Source of the DNA: Meiothermus sp.
GTDB lineage: Bacteria; Deinococcota; Deinococci; Deinococcales; Thermaceae
Assembly (NCBI GenBank): GCA_026004095.1
Contig: BPIL01000008.1
Span: 1 to 59,267 of the forward strand
Reading direction: 5' to 3'
Length of the DNA: 59,267 nucleotides
The notes under the pieces were generated by a model that saw only the letters and a program-made list of their open reading frames with translations, did no database searches and was not told the DNA's origin. This document shows positions 46,219 to 56,750 of this stretch, piece after piece. The translations under genes were made by a program, and so were the position numbers. Position 1 is the first letter of the stretch, and each line of letters begins with the position of its first letter.

Positions 46219-46887
46219 TCACTCCAAGGCCTGCTGGGCTGGCCTGACACCCAAAAAGCGGAACGGATACTCGTCGCTCAGCTCAGCCCGGCCTTCGTTA
46301 ACCAGCTCCTGCATCAGCCTCATTAGGCGCCGGCGGGACATGGGGAAGCGGGCCTCGAGGTCGTCGTAGGTAAGGGGGCTTTCAATGAGCGCAGCAGCCA
46401 CCGCTGCTTTGAGTTCGGCCCATTTGCCGGCCCTCGAGCCCCGGTCTTCACCTAGCAAACAGGCCACCGCCTGGTCGCGCAAAACGGTGGCCTCGGTGAT
46501 GCTCAGGCCCAGGCGGGGAGCCAGATCGGCCAGCGATTCGCCCCGGGCGTAGGCTAAAACCAGCATGGGCTGGGGCTCGGGCAATTCCTCAACCGCTTTC
46601 TCCAGCGGTACCCCCAGGCGCTGTTCCACGGCCAGACGAAAGCGGCGGCCCTGGATTTGCGCGGTATTGTCTTCTTCACGGAGTTTTTTGAGGGCGCGAA
46701 TCTCCACCTGGCGCACCCCCTCGGGGGTCAGGTCGAGCCGCCCTCCAATGGCCCGCAGGGTCTCGCCCGACGCCCGGGCCAGCAATACCTCGCGCTCGAG
46801 CGGATAGAGTAGCTCGAGGCGGTCGGCCAGCTGGCTTGGTGATATACCCTTACTCAGAAAATATTGTCCCGGCGTTTTTTTAGGCAT
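46219..46887 (-). CDS. sigma-70 region 4-like HTH protein
   Basis: 222 residues. The segment LADRLELLYPLEREVLLARA followed by GETLRAIGGRLDLTPEGVRQ and VEIRALKKLRE is a clear sigma region 4 (-35 recognition) helix-turn-helix. No region 2 is present, so it cannot act as a full sigma factor. A second HTH-like part (LADLAPRLGLSITEATVLRD) follows, then a third near the end (LTYDDLEARFPMSRRRLMRL). Could be a promoter-specific regulator or sigma-derived co-regulator. ATTATAAT lies between it and the divergent gene. Confidence 0.7.
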   Translation of the reverse strand: MPKKTPGQYFLSKGISPSQLADRLELLYPLEREVLLARASGETLRAIGGRLDLTPEGVRQVEIRALKKLREEDNTAQIQGRRFRLAVEQRLGVPLEKAVEELPEPQPMLVLAYARGESLADLAPRLGLSITEATVLRDQAVACLLGEDRGSRAGKWAELKAAVAAALIESPLTYDDLEARFPMSRRRLMRLMQELVNEGRAELSDEYPFRFLGVRPAQQALE

Positions 46888-47004
46888 ATATACTAGGAAC
46901 TCTCCTACGGTTTTAGATTATAATGACACAAAGGGTGCCACAAAGCCATTCGCGTACCCGCAATTTGCGTTGTGCAGAACCGGGCATTGAAAAGGCAAGA
47001 ACCT

Positions 47005-47349
47005 ATGAAACAGGCTGCCATTCTCATAATGACATCAAAGAATAACCCGTCTTCCATGCGCTCCACCACCGGCACGGGCTGGAGCAAACTCTACCAGGCC
47101 GCCGACTGCTACCTCGATCTCAGCTACAAACAGGACGGCCCGCAGAGTCTCCTGCTAGGGCAGTTGCTCCGTCAGGGCGGGGTTCGTTTCACCTCAGCCA
47201 AAGCCACGCTGCTAGACCCCAAGGGAACACCCGTTCAGGTAGCAGAACTAACCCCCAAAGCAGGTTTCCGCATGGTGGTTGGAGATCTGACCGCACACCG
47301 GCTCGAGCTCACCCTCGACCAGACCACCTTCGATATAGCCCTTTCCTGA
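47005..47349 (+). CDS. hypothetical protein, 114 aa
   Basis: From ATG 47005 (the frame is open to GTG 46972). A short mixed N terminus is followed by SKLYQAADCYLDLSYKQDGP, GVRFTSAKATLLDPKGTPVQ and LELTLDQTTFDIAL, a beta-rich protein without signal peptide. No family recognised. Divergent from the sigma-like gene and might be linked to it. Confidence 0.5.
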   Translation: MKQAAILIMTSKNNPSSMRSTTGTGWSKLYQAADCYLDLSYKQDGPQSLLLGQLLRQGGVRFTSAKATLLDPKGTPVQVAELTPKAGFRMVVGDLTAHRLELTLDQTTFDIALS

Positions 47350-47509
47350 GCCGCATAAGGCCCGGCTGTGCTGGGTGGTGCAAATATCACAGCCCGGCCA
47401 GCAAGCTGCCCCTAGCTGAAGGCTCGTCTGCTTCGGTCGGCGGAGAAGTGGGTGCTCATTGTGATTTAGGCACTTTGTAAACCAAGTGCACGTTTCGCCT
47501 GTGTCGGTA

Positions 47510-47539
47510 TTGACCGCACAGGGGGTCGTGGTGTATTGT
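47510..47539 (+). promoter_or_regulatory. promoter of the 29-aa peptide gene
   Basis: TTGACC, an 18-bp spacer and TATTGT, giving a leader of about 55 nt before the peptide ATG at 47602. The rest of the 47350-47601 gap shows only a GC-rich imperfect hairpin just after the 114-aa gene. Confidence 0.6.
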
Positions 47540-47601
47540 CTTCTCCAAGGTTGGAAGTCAAAAAATAAAAGCGCTTCCACATCGTCTAGGAGGAGGAAAC
47601 T

Positions 47602-47691
47602 ATGAAGAAGCTCGCCTTCAAGATCGCCACCCTGATCGCCGCCCTGGTCGCCCTGGCCGTAGCCGCTGGTGCCGACGCGACCTGGCAGTAA
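47602..47691 (+). CDS. small hydrophobic peptide, 29 aa
   Basis: AGGAGGAAACT directly precedes the ATG, an excellent ribosome site. The product starts MKKLAFKIATLIAALVALAV and ends AAGADATWQ: a basic N terminus, one hydrophobic helix and a short polar tail. It could be a signal-peptide-like precursor whose tail is released, or a one-helix membrane peptide. It has its own promoter (47510-47539) and a strong terminator, so it is a stand-alone unit. Confidence 0.65.
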   Translation: MKKLAFKIATLIAALVALAVAAGADATWQ

Positions 47692-47707
47692 CCACGTAAC
47701 GCTTCAG

Positions 47708-47734
47708 CGGGTGCGGTGGTGCAAACCGCACCCG
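47708..47734 (+). terminator. terminator of the 29-aa peptide gene
   Basis: CGGGTGCGGT/ACCGCACCCG, a perfect ten-bp stem with a seven-nt loop, followed by TTTGCTTTGG. It lies 16 bp after the stop. Confidence 0.8.
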
Positions 47735-47765
47735 TTTGCTTTGGTTTTTACCCTAGACTACAGGG

Positions 47766-49177
47766 GTGAAGGCCCTGTTTCCGCTGCCTCCCCTGCGCGT
47801 CCTGCTCTTTTTGCTGTGCTGCTGGGGGCTTTTGTGGGCCTGCTTTACCTCGCTGCTGCCGCCCGCCAGGCCCCTACCCCCCAGCGCCCTGGACATGGTC
47901 TTCTGGGCAGTCTTGATCGTCCTTGCAAGGCGCATCTCACGTACCCCTGCCCTTCAATGCGGCCATGTCCCACGCCTTTGTGGTGGCCCTGGCCGCCATC
48001 ACCCTCTTCCCCCCCTGGCTGGCCGCGGGCCTGGTGTTTGTATTTAGCTTCAACAAGGACTTCGGCCGCCCCGGCTACACCTGGTACAAAGACCTCTTCA
48101 ACCGCACCCAGTCGGGCCTGGCCACCGGCCTGGCCGGCCTGGCCTGGGGCTGGGCGCAGGCCCACTTTGGCGCCCACCCCTACCTGCAGGAGGCCGCGGG
48201 GATTCTGGCCGCCTCGCTGGTGTACTTTTTTGTGAACGTGGGAGCGTCACCTACATAATCCACCTGGCCAGCGGGGCCAGCCTGCGCAAGGTCTGGTTTG
48301 AAAACTTCGGCTGGCTCTGGGTGAGTTACCTGGTGCAGGCCCCCATCGGCCTGCTGCTGGCCAAGGCCTACCAGACCCCCCTCATCTGGGGCTGGGGCGG
48401 GTTTACGGTGCTCTTCTTGATGCTTCTGCTCTACTTCTCGCGCTTCTACTGGGACGAAAAGGTGAAGATCGAGGCGGCCTTCGACGACACCATCGAGGTG
48501 CTGGTGGCGGCCCTGGACGCCAAAGACCCCTTCACCCGGCTGCACTCCGAGCGGGTGGCGGCCATCGCCGGCAGCATCGCCAAGCGGATGGGCTTCGACG
48601 AGCAGGATGTACCAAGCGCATCACCTATGCGGCCCGTATCCACGACATTGGCAAGGTAGCCATCCCAGACTCCATCTCTGCTCAAGCCCGGCCTAACCCC
48701 AGAGGAGATTTGCCCTGATCAAGAGCCATCCTGCCAAAGGGCCTCGAGGTGCTCCACCCCATGCACAGCCGCTTATCCAAAGAGGTACAGGGTGTCATCG
48801 CCCATCACCACGAGCGCTGGGATGGACGCGGCTATCCCCGACGGCTCAAGGAGGAGCAAATTCCACTCTGGGCGCGCATAGTAGCGCTGGCCGACGCCTA
48901 CGAGGCCATGACCGCGGGCCGGGCTTACAGCCCGGCCAAAACGCCCCAGGAAGCCCTTAATGAGATAATCATGCAAGCGGGGCGGCAGTTCGACCCGCAG
49001 GTGGTGCGGCACTTCGAGGCCCTGTGGCACGAAGACCCCATCTGGAAGGATCGGGAGGAATTCTTACGACGCTATACCTTGCCAGCGCACTTATCGGGGT
49101 TGCCCTCGCCCTCGGCCTCCGGGCCAGCCTCCGCGACATCGCCAACCTCGAGCTCAGGTCGGCCTGGGTCTTCGTAG
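47766..49177 (+). pseudogene. HD-GYP phosphodiesterase with membrane sensor, frameshifted
   Basis: GTG 47766 has TAGACT six nt upstream. The first frame has membrane helices (FPLPPLRVLLFLLCCWGLLW). The frame then changes near 47940, 48240, 48610 and 48690. In order the frames give more helices, AAFDDTIEVLVAALDAKDPF and TRLHSERVAAIAGSIAKRMG, ITYAARIHDIGKVAIPD, and HHHERWDGRGYPRRLKEEQI. These are the HD and HHExxDGxGYP motifs of cyclic-di-GMP phosphodiesterases. Every catalytic block is preserved although none shares one frame, so sequencing errors are as likely as true decay. Confidence 0.75.
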
Positions 49178-49656
49178 CAGCAGCGCTGCTGGAAGGGGGC
49201 CTGGCCTTTGCCACCGTTCGCGGCCTGGTGGCCCCCGAAATTGCCGGCCCGCTGGCAAAAACCCTGGTGCTGGTGCTGGTGGGCTATGGTTTGTGGGCCA
49301 ACGCCCATCTGCGCGGGCTGTGGTTTGTGGGGCTGGGCCTTTTTTGCAACGCGCTGGTTATTTTTGCCAACCGCGGGCATATGCCTGTAAGCAGCGAGGC
49401 GCTGTACAGGGTGGGGCTGGAGTCCTATATCCCCAGGCTCCAGCAGCAGTACGACGCCGTCCATACCCTGATGACCGATTCCACGCGGCTATGGTTCCTG
49501 GCCGACATCATTCCGGTGCAGCGTGCTGGGCTACACCAACGTAATTAGCCTGGGCGACGTCTATCTGATGGTGGGCATCGCACTCACCATCGTGGGTGGG
49601 GCGTTGGAAAGCAAAAGAAAGGCGCAGGAACCTATAGACATCGATCTGCGCTTCTA
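49066..49656 (+). CDS. DUF5317 membrane protein (one frameshift)
   Basis: Four to five membrane helices (YLASALIGVALALGLRASLR; LAKTLVLVLVGYGLWANAHL) and the DUF5317 ending STRLWFLADIIP, then in another frame NVISLGDVYLMVGIALTIVG. The break is near 49518. No ATG or GTG starts the domain: GGGAGGA lies six nt before an ACG at 49066, so either the start is non-standard or one base is wrong. DUF5317 often follows HD-GYP genes in Thermaceae (from memory). Confidence 0.55.
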
Positions 49657-49764
49657 GCGCGGCTGCTTTGGGTCTGAAAAAGAAACAGCCTATAGTTCCG
49701 CACCGGCTTGGGGTTCTACAGTACCCTACTGGGCAGAGGGCAAGGCTCCAGGCTGTTGCCAGAT

Positions 49765-50176
49765 TCAACCCAGCCACTTCTCCATGAAGATCAGGTCGTC
49801 GCGGCGGTAGCCGAGCCGCTCGAAGAAGTCCTGGGCCCCGGTGTAGGAGGGCTCCACTCAGCAGGTTTAGCTTCTGGCAGCCCTTGGCTTTGAGGCGGGC
49901 CTCGAGCTCCTCCAGCATCCGCTTGCCCCAGCCCTGCCCCTGGCCGAAGGGGTGGACGGCCATGTGGTACAGCCAGCCCCGCCGCCCGTCGTAGCCGGCC
50001 AGCAAGGCCCCCAGAATCTGGCCGTCTTCCTCGACCACCAAGAACAGATCGGGGTCGCGCTCGAGCTTCTTCTGCAGTCCCTCGAAGCTATCCGAGGGGT
50101 TGAGCTCCAGGCCCGCGTCTTGCCAGAGGGCCAGTACGCTCGTGTAGTCGGCCATGCGGAACTCACGGATGGGCAT
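49765..50176 (-). CDS. GNAT N-acetyltransferase (one frameshift)
   Basis: ATG 50176 has TACTCT five nt upstream. MPIREFRMADYTSVLALWQD, then LFLVVEEDGQILGALLAGYD and YHMAVHPFGQGQGWGKRMLE (acetyl-CoA loop Q-x-x-G-x-G/A). After KLNLLS the frame shifts by one base to VEPSYTGAQDFFERLGYRRD and a stop at 49765. About 137 residues when repaired, close to YpeA-type GNAT proteins. The frameshift is not in a homopolymer. Confidence 0.75.
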
Positions 50177-50247
50177 ACTTTAGAGTAGCGCAAAACCCCA
50201 CACAGAAAAAAGGCGGCCTCGAGGATGAGCGGGCACCGCGGAAGCAG

Positions 50248-51468
50248 TTATGGTTTGAACACCACCTTGATGCCCCGCCGGGTGGCCGCGGTTTTGATGG
50301 CCTCGGGCCAGGCCTCGAGGTCAAATTTGTGGGTGACCATGGCCTCCACACCCTCCATCTCGGGCAGCAGCTTGACCACCTCGGCGAAGTCGTCCCAGCT
50401 ATAGGCATAGCTGCCCACCAGCCTCACTTCGCGGAACCAGTAGGGCGAAAAGTCGTGCAAGGCGGTGGCCGGGGCCCCTAGCAGCAAGACCCGCCCCCCC
50501 TCCTGCACAGCCCAGCTAGCCTCCTGTAAACCCCTGGGGGAGCCCGAGGCCTCCACCACCCCCTCAAAACCGCCCCGCCAGGAGGTGGCCCCCAAAATAC
50601 CCCGGTAACGCCGGCCTCCGGCCGCTTGTTGAGCCGCCTGGGTGGAGGGGAAGACCTGGCTAGCACCAAACCGTTGGGCCAGCTCGGCCTGGCGGGGGTG
50701 GCGGGCCACCGCCCACAAAGGCCCCTCAAACCCCAGCACCCGCAGCATTTTGACGGCCAGCAGACCGATGGTTCCGGCCCCAATAACCAGTATCTGAGCG
50801 GGCCAATTCATGTGATGGATTTCTGGCTTGGTGCGGGGTTTGCTTTCGCCCCAGGCCTGCCGCAGCCCGTGCAGCACCACTGCTGCAGGTTCAGTGAGTA
50901 CGGCGCGCTCGTCGGGCACGCTTTCGGCAATAGGAAAGATGCGTTCGCGGTGGGCTACCATACGCTGGGCCCAACCGCCCCCCAGGTCTTTGCAGAAGCC
51001 CAGCATACCGGGGCCAAAGTTGCCTTCGGCCACGTTAAGGCAGAGGTGATCGTCGCCCCGGGCACAGGCCGGGCAGTCCGGTAAGCCGCGCTCGAGGCAG
51101 GCCAGCACCGGATTGACCGCCACCCGCACCCCCCCCAGCTCGGCTAGAATCTCGTGCCCCAGGATCGCCGGGAAGGAGAACATCCCGGAAAGGGTGGGGG
51201 CCTGTTTGCCGTAGAGCAGGGCCAGGTCGCTCCCGCAAATGCCCGATAGCCGCACCTTGAGGCGCTCAAAACCCGCGGGCCGTTCGGGTTCGGGGAGGGT
51301 GGCTAGCTGCAAGGAAAGCGCCCGGGCCGGGTAGCGCTTACCCAAAAGCCTGGCGGCAGCATAGCGGGGTATCGAGGGTGTAAAAAGCAAACCGCGCATA
51401 AGCACCCGCGAGCCAGCACCGAGGCGGGTTAGGTTTTGGGTAGCTGGAGCCGTCGCCGAGGTTTGCAT
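50248..51468 (-). CDS. zinc-dependent alcohol dehydrogenase family protein
   Basis: 406 residues from ATG 51468 (an ATG at 51399 is possible). Medium-chain dehydrogenase fold: GICGSDLALLYG (catalytic Cys), FPAILGHEILAE (GHE), VNPVLACLERGLPDCPACARGDDHLC (structural-zinc Cys set: CLERG, CPAC, C), and the NAD-binding VIGAGTIGLLAVKMLR. The substrate is not evident; glucose- and threonine-dehydrogenase relatives are possible. Confidence 0.85.
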   Translation of the reverse strand: MQTSATAPATQNLTRLGAGSRVLMRGLLFTPSIPRYAAARLLGKRYPARALSLQLATLPEPERPAGFERLKVRLSGICGSDLALLYGKQAPTLSGMFSFPAILGHEILAELGGVRVAVNPVLACLERGLPDCPACARGDDHLCLNVAEGNFGPGMLGFCKDLGGGWAQRMVAHRERIFPIAESVPDERAVLTEPAAVVLHGLRQAWGESKPRTKPEIHHMNWPAQILVIGAGTIGLLAVKMLRVLGFEGPLWAVARHPRQAELAQRFGASQVFPSTQAAQQAAGGRRYRGILGATSWRGGFEGVVEASGSPRGLQEASWAVQEGGRVLLLGAPATALHDFSPYWFREVRLVGSYAYSWDDFAEVVKLLPEMEGVEAMVTHKFDLEAWPEAIKTAATRRGIKVVFKP

Positions 51469-51507
51469 GCCCCTCCATTTTGCTCCCAAATAGATTTTGG
51501 AGAAAGA

Positions 51508-53641
<2,134 letters not shown>

Positions 53642-53644
53642 CTA

Positions 53645-53835
53645 CCCTCCTTCAGTCCTGCGCGAAGAAGGGCTTTGTTCCCTTCTTCCATCTTTCCCCT
53701 GGTGCCTTTGCTGTGCCTAGCAACACCGGGGCGGATTTGGCACCAAGCGCGGGGGTTTCTCGGTAATGGGCGATTGCCCCCGCAGGTTGCCGCAGCTTCA
53801 TCGGGCCGTTCCCTCCGCTGCTCTTGATAGAAGAA
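53645..53835 (-). promoter_or_regulatory. SAM-I riboswitch with Shine-Dalgarno switch
   Basis: The aptamer runs from 53835 to 53683 (minus strand): P1 strand TTCTTCTATC, core CAAGAG...GGAGGGAACGGCCCGATGA and GGCAACC, a P3 hairpin, GGTGCCAAATCC and a P4 hairpin, then GATGGAAGAA, which pairs with the P1 strand over ten bp. GAAGAAGGG (53688-53680), which overlaps P1 3', can instead pair with CCCTTCTTC (53672-53664). Part of the latter, CCCTTCTT, can pair with the Shine-Dalgarno AAGGAGGG (53652-53645). With SAM, P1 forms, CCCTTCTT is free and hides the ribosome site; without SAM the site is open. This is a translational OFF switch for metY-metF. Confidence 0.9.
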
Positions 53836-53897
53836 CTGCTTACCCTGGGTGGGTAAGGTTCTATGCAATGGTATGGGCTGGGAGAAGCGTCGTCAAG

Positions 53898-54875
53898 CTA
53901 CAGGTAGCCCACCCGCCGGAGCTCCTCCTCCACCGTCGCCAGCACCTTTCGGTAGGCCTCCTCCAGCGTCACCCCCCGCAGGGTGGCCCCCGCCGCCGGC
54001 ACATGGCCTCCACCGCCCAGCTTGACCGCCACCGCCTGGGCCGAGACCCCCCCACGGCTGCGGATGCTGATTTTCACGCCTTCCTCGCGCTCGCGCAAAA
54101 AAACCGCAATCTGGCTACCTTCAGCGTAGCGGATGATACCCACAAAGTCGTCGGAGTCTTCCTCGTTAATCCCGGGGGGCATATGGGCCGTCACTAGCAG
54201 GCCCCCAAAGTGAAACTCCACCGTGGAAAGCACCGCCCCCATCACCTTGAAGTAGCTCACTGGCCGCCACTGCAGGCGGTCGGTCAGCTCGGCCAGTTGC
54301 ACCCCGTAGCCCACCAGCTCGGCGGCGGTGTGCAGCACCTCGGGGGTGGTGTTGGCAAAGCGAAAATTGCCGGTATCGGTAATCAGGCCGGTGAGCACCG
54401 GGGTGGCAATTTCGGGCGTCCAGGTGACCCCCAGTGCGTCAATCAGGTCTTTGACAATCTGGGCGGTGGCAGCCTTGGAGGGATCCACCACCGAAAGGTA
54501 GCCAAAGCGCGGGTTGGTGCCGTGGTGGTCAATGTTGATCACGAATCCCTCCACCGGCGCGCCCGCCACCCGGCTGGGCTCCGCCGAGTCCAGCACCACC
54601 AGGGTGGCCCCCTCCGGCACCTGCTGGATGGGGTCGCTGTACTCGTCTTCCCGCACCAAAAACCGCAGAAACCGCGGAGGGTCGGCAATCCAGGTCACTT
54701 TCTTGCCCAGGGCTTGCAGGGCTCGAAAGAGCCCCAGCGACGAGCCAATGGCGTCGCCATCGGGGTCTACATGCGAGACCACGATGATGGGGCCCTCGAG
54801 CGCACGTAAGGTATCGGCCACGGTTCGAATCTTCTCCCAGTAACGGGGCTCGGGGGCGTTGTGTGCAGCGTCCAT
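53898..54875 (-). CDS. nrnA: DHH/DHHA1 phosphoesterase, NrnA-like
   Basis: 325 residues. VVSHVDPDGDAIGSSLGLFR (motif I), VVLDSAEPSR, VINIDHHGTN (the DHH motif), LITDTGNFRF and the DHHA1 end KLGGGGHVPAAGATLRG. Such enzymes degrade nano-RNA and 3'-phosphoadenosine phosphate with Mn or Co. TATAGT lies eight nt before ATG 54875, suggesting a leaderless mRNA. Confidence 0.92.
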   Translation of the reverse strand: MDAAHNAPEPRYWEKIRTVADTLRALEGPIIVVSHVDPDGDAIGSSLGLFRALQALGKKVTWIADPPRFLRFLVREDEYSDPIQQVPEGATLVVLDSAEPSRVAGAPVEGFVINIDHHGTNPRFGYLSVVDPSKAATAQIVKDLIDALGVTWTPEIATPVLTGLITDTGNFRFANTTPEVLHTAAELVGYGVQLAELTDRLQWRPVSYFKVMGAVLSTVEFHFGGLLVTAHMPPGINEEDSDDFVGIIRYAEGSQIAVFLREREEGVKISIRSRGGVSAQAVAVKLGGGGHVPAAGATLRGVTLEEAYRKVLATVEEELRRVGYL

Positions 54876-54915
54876 GACACCCCACTATAACGGCAAACCT
54901 GGGTTGCTGAAAAAC

Positions 54916-54943
54916 GAGCGCCTGATTGAGGCCGCAGGCGCTC
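54916..54943 (-). terminator. terminator of the ABC-2 transporter operon
   Basis: GAGCGCCTG/CAGGCGCTC, a nine-bp stem with a ten-nt loop, followed on the minus strand by GTTTTTCAG, 60 bp after the permease stop. Confidence 0.7.
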
Positions 54944-55003
54944 CCCTGTTGCTGGACAAAGGCGTTCTCTACAAGTTTTGAAGGCGGGTGGGCAGAGCAA
55001 CAA

Positions 55004-55762
55004 TCACCGGCTCATAGCAAAACCCCGCCTCAGCGCTCGGCGCAGGCAAAGGTTGAACAGGATGAGGCCCAGGGCCAGCATGCACACGGACTGCACAGCC
55101 AGCCCCATTAGGGTAAGCCCCCACGGGCCACCGTTCTCCAATCGCCTCAAGGTCTCTATGCCAAGTGACAAGGGCAGCCACCAAGCCACAGGCTGGATGA
55201 AGGCGGGCAGTTGATTGAGGGGTACCACCGCCCCGCTCGAGAACAGCAGCAGGTACTCCAGAGCATTGGTGTAGCCAATGGCATTGCGGTAAATCAGCAG
55301 AACCCCCCCCACCGCCAAGCCCAAACCGATAAAGCCAGCCAGGGTAATACCCAGGGTGAGGAGCATCCCGCCCCAGTTGTACGCAGCGAGGTCAGTCAGG
55401 GAAAAACCAAACAGCAATGCCATAGCCAGGAATAGGGGAACCGCAACCGCGGTCTGCTGAAGTAGGTAGTTCGACAACCGCACCACCAGCACCCAGGCAG
55501 GCTGGGCAGCGTGAAGGTACATCTGCTCGAAAGCCCCACTAGTAGACTCCTCCCAGATGTCCGTGGATATCTTCGAGAGCGGGATGCTCACATACTGCCA
55601 AAAGAACAGGGCTGCAAGCCCCGATAAGGTGGGCTGGCTCAGAAGCGAGATAACCCAGAATAGACCGGCGGTGATCAGCAACTGATTGACCAGTTGGCTG
55701 ATCCACATCTGGCGGTAGAACCGGAGTTCTGCCCAGAACCTAAGCCATTCGGCCCTCCACAC
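55004..55762 (-). CDS. ABC-2 type permease
   Basis: 252 residues, six membrane helices. ESTSGAFEQMYLHAAQPAWV and ALEYLLLFSSGAVVPLNQLPAFIQPVAWWLP (quoted in part: GAVVPLNQLPAF) are ABC-2 features. It overlaps the preceding ATPase gene by 23 bp and forms a transporter with it. The substrate is unknown; drug or polysaccharide export types share the fold. Confidence 0.85.
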   Translation of the reverse strand: MWRAEWLRFWAELRFYRQMWISQLVNQLLITAGLFWVISLLSQPTLSGLAALFFWQYVSIPLSKISTDIWEESTSGAFEQMYLHAAQPAWVLVVRLSNYLLQQTAVAVPLFLAMALLFGFSLTDLAAYNWGGMLLTLGITLAGFIGLGLAVGGVLLIYRNAIGYTNALEYLLLFSSGAVVPLNQLPAFIQPVAWWLPLSLGIETLRRLENGGPWGLTLMGLAVQSVCMLALGLILFNLCLRRALRRGFAMSR

Positions 55763-56750
55763 GATCCACCTCCTGAAGCAGATGCTCCAAAACCGATTGC
55801 TGTAGTTTTACCTGGCGGACGCGCCGGCCGTCCAGGAGGCCCAGTTCGTGCAAATCGAGTTTTAGCCGAAACAGCCCGTTCTCCTGCTCTAAAACTTCAC
55901 CGACCAAGGGTTCGCCTTCATACCATACCTCGATAAACTGCTGGAGCGCGTATTTTTTGCCTAACTCGTGCAGCCTGCCATCCGCTTTGACCCTGCCTTC
56001 GTGCAGCAGAATCACCCGGTCGCAGACGGCCTCCATGAAGCCCATCTCGTGACCGGTTAGGAGCACCGTGTTTCCCGCTTGGGCATAGCGCCGCAGTGCG
56101 GAACGGAGGTTAGCCACGCTTTTCACATCCAGTCCGGCGCTGGCTTCGTCCAGCAGTAGCAGCCTGGCCCCCTTCAAGTAGGCGAGCGCTAGGCCGGTTT
56201 TGCGCTTGGTGCCGAAGGACAGCTCGAGCAGGGGTCGCTCGGCGAACTGCCTCAGGTCGGCCATCTCGAGCGCCTGGTCTACCCGGGTCTCGAGGTTCCC
56301 AATCCCTAAAAGATGGCCGTAGTACAACAAGCACTGCCGCGGCGTCAAGAACTCCGAAAAGCTCGGCTGCCCTTCTTTCATGAGGGCTACCGCTGTTCTA
56401 ACCGTAGCCGGATTGAGCGGCCTGCCCAGCAGGTTTATCTGCCCCTCCTCGGGCACCAGCAACCCCGCCAGTAGTTTTATGAAGGTGGTCTTCCCTGCAC
56501 CGTTGAGCCCCAAAAGCCCGACGATCTCGCCCTCATACAAGCGTACGCTCACCCCCCGCAGAACTTTGCGGGGGGGAAACGATTTGTGAAGGTTACGCAC
56601 CTCTACAACAGGGCTGTTTGCAGACGCAACCTCTCTTGGTAGTGCGCTTTCCCGTCTTTCGTAGGATTCACCCACTGGAACTTCTCCTGAATAAATTTGA
56701 CCGCACAACTGGGAAGCTTGGTTTCTTCGATAATCAGGAAACCATTCCAC
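55740..56750 (-). CDS. ABC transporter ATPase
   Basis: Up to 336 residues; the start is unclear, since the first 45 residues overlap the gene at 56603 in another frame and the domain starts at VVEVRNLHKSFPP. Walker A GLNGAGKTT, a divergent signature LSFGTKRKTGLALAY, Walker B LLLLDEASAGLD (EA in place of EP) and switch His in VLLTGHEMGFME. The C-terminal extension of about 90 residues is like those of CcmA-type ATPases. Confidence 0.82.
   Translation of the reverse strand: MEWFPDYRRNQASQLCGQIYSGEVPVGESYERRESALPREVASANSPVVEVRNLHKSFPPRKVLRGVSVRLYEGEIVGLLGLNGAGKTTFIKLLAGLLVPEEGQINLLGRPLNPATVRTAVALMKEGQPSFSEFLTPRQCLLYYGHLLGIGNLETRVDQALEMADLRQFAERPLLELSFGTKRKTGLALAYLKGARLLLLDEASAGLDVKSVANLRSALRRYAQAGNTVLLTGHEMGFMEAVCDRVILLHEGRVKADGRLHELGKKYALQQFIEVWYEGEPLVGEVLEQENGLFRLKLDLHELGLLDGRRVRQVKLQQSVLEHLLQEVDRVEGRMA

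Noticed and set aside
53664..53688. GAAGAAGGG/CCCTTCTTC stem as a transcription terminator of the SAM riboswitch
   Set aside because: It is followed by GCGCAGGACTG, without a U run, and its partner strand can pair with the Shine-Dalgarno, so a translational role fits better.
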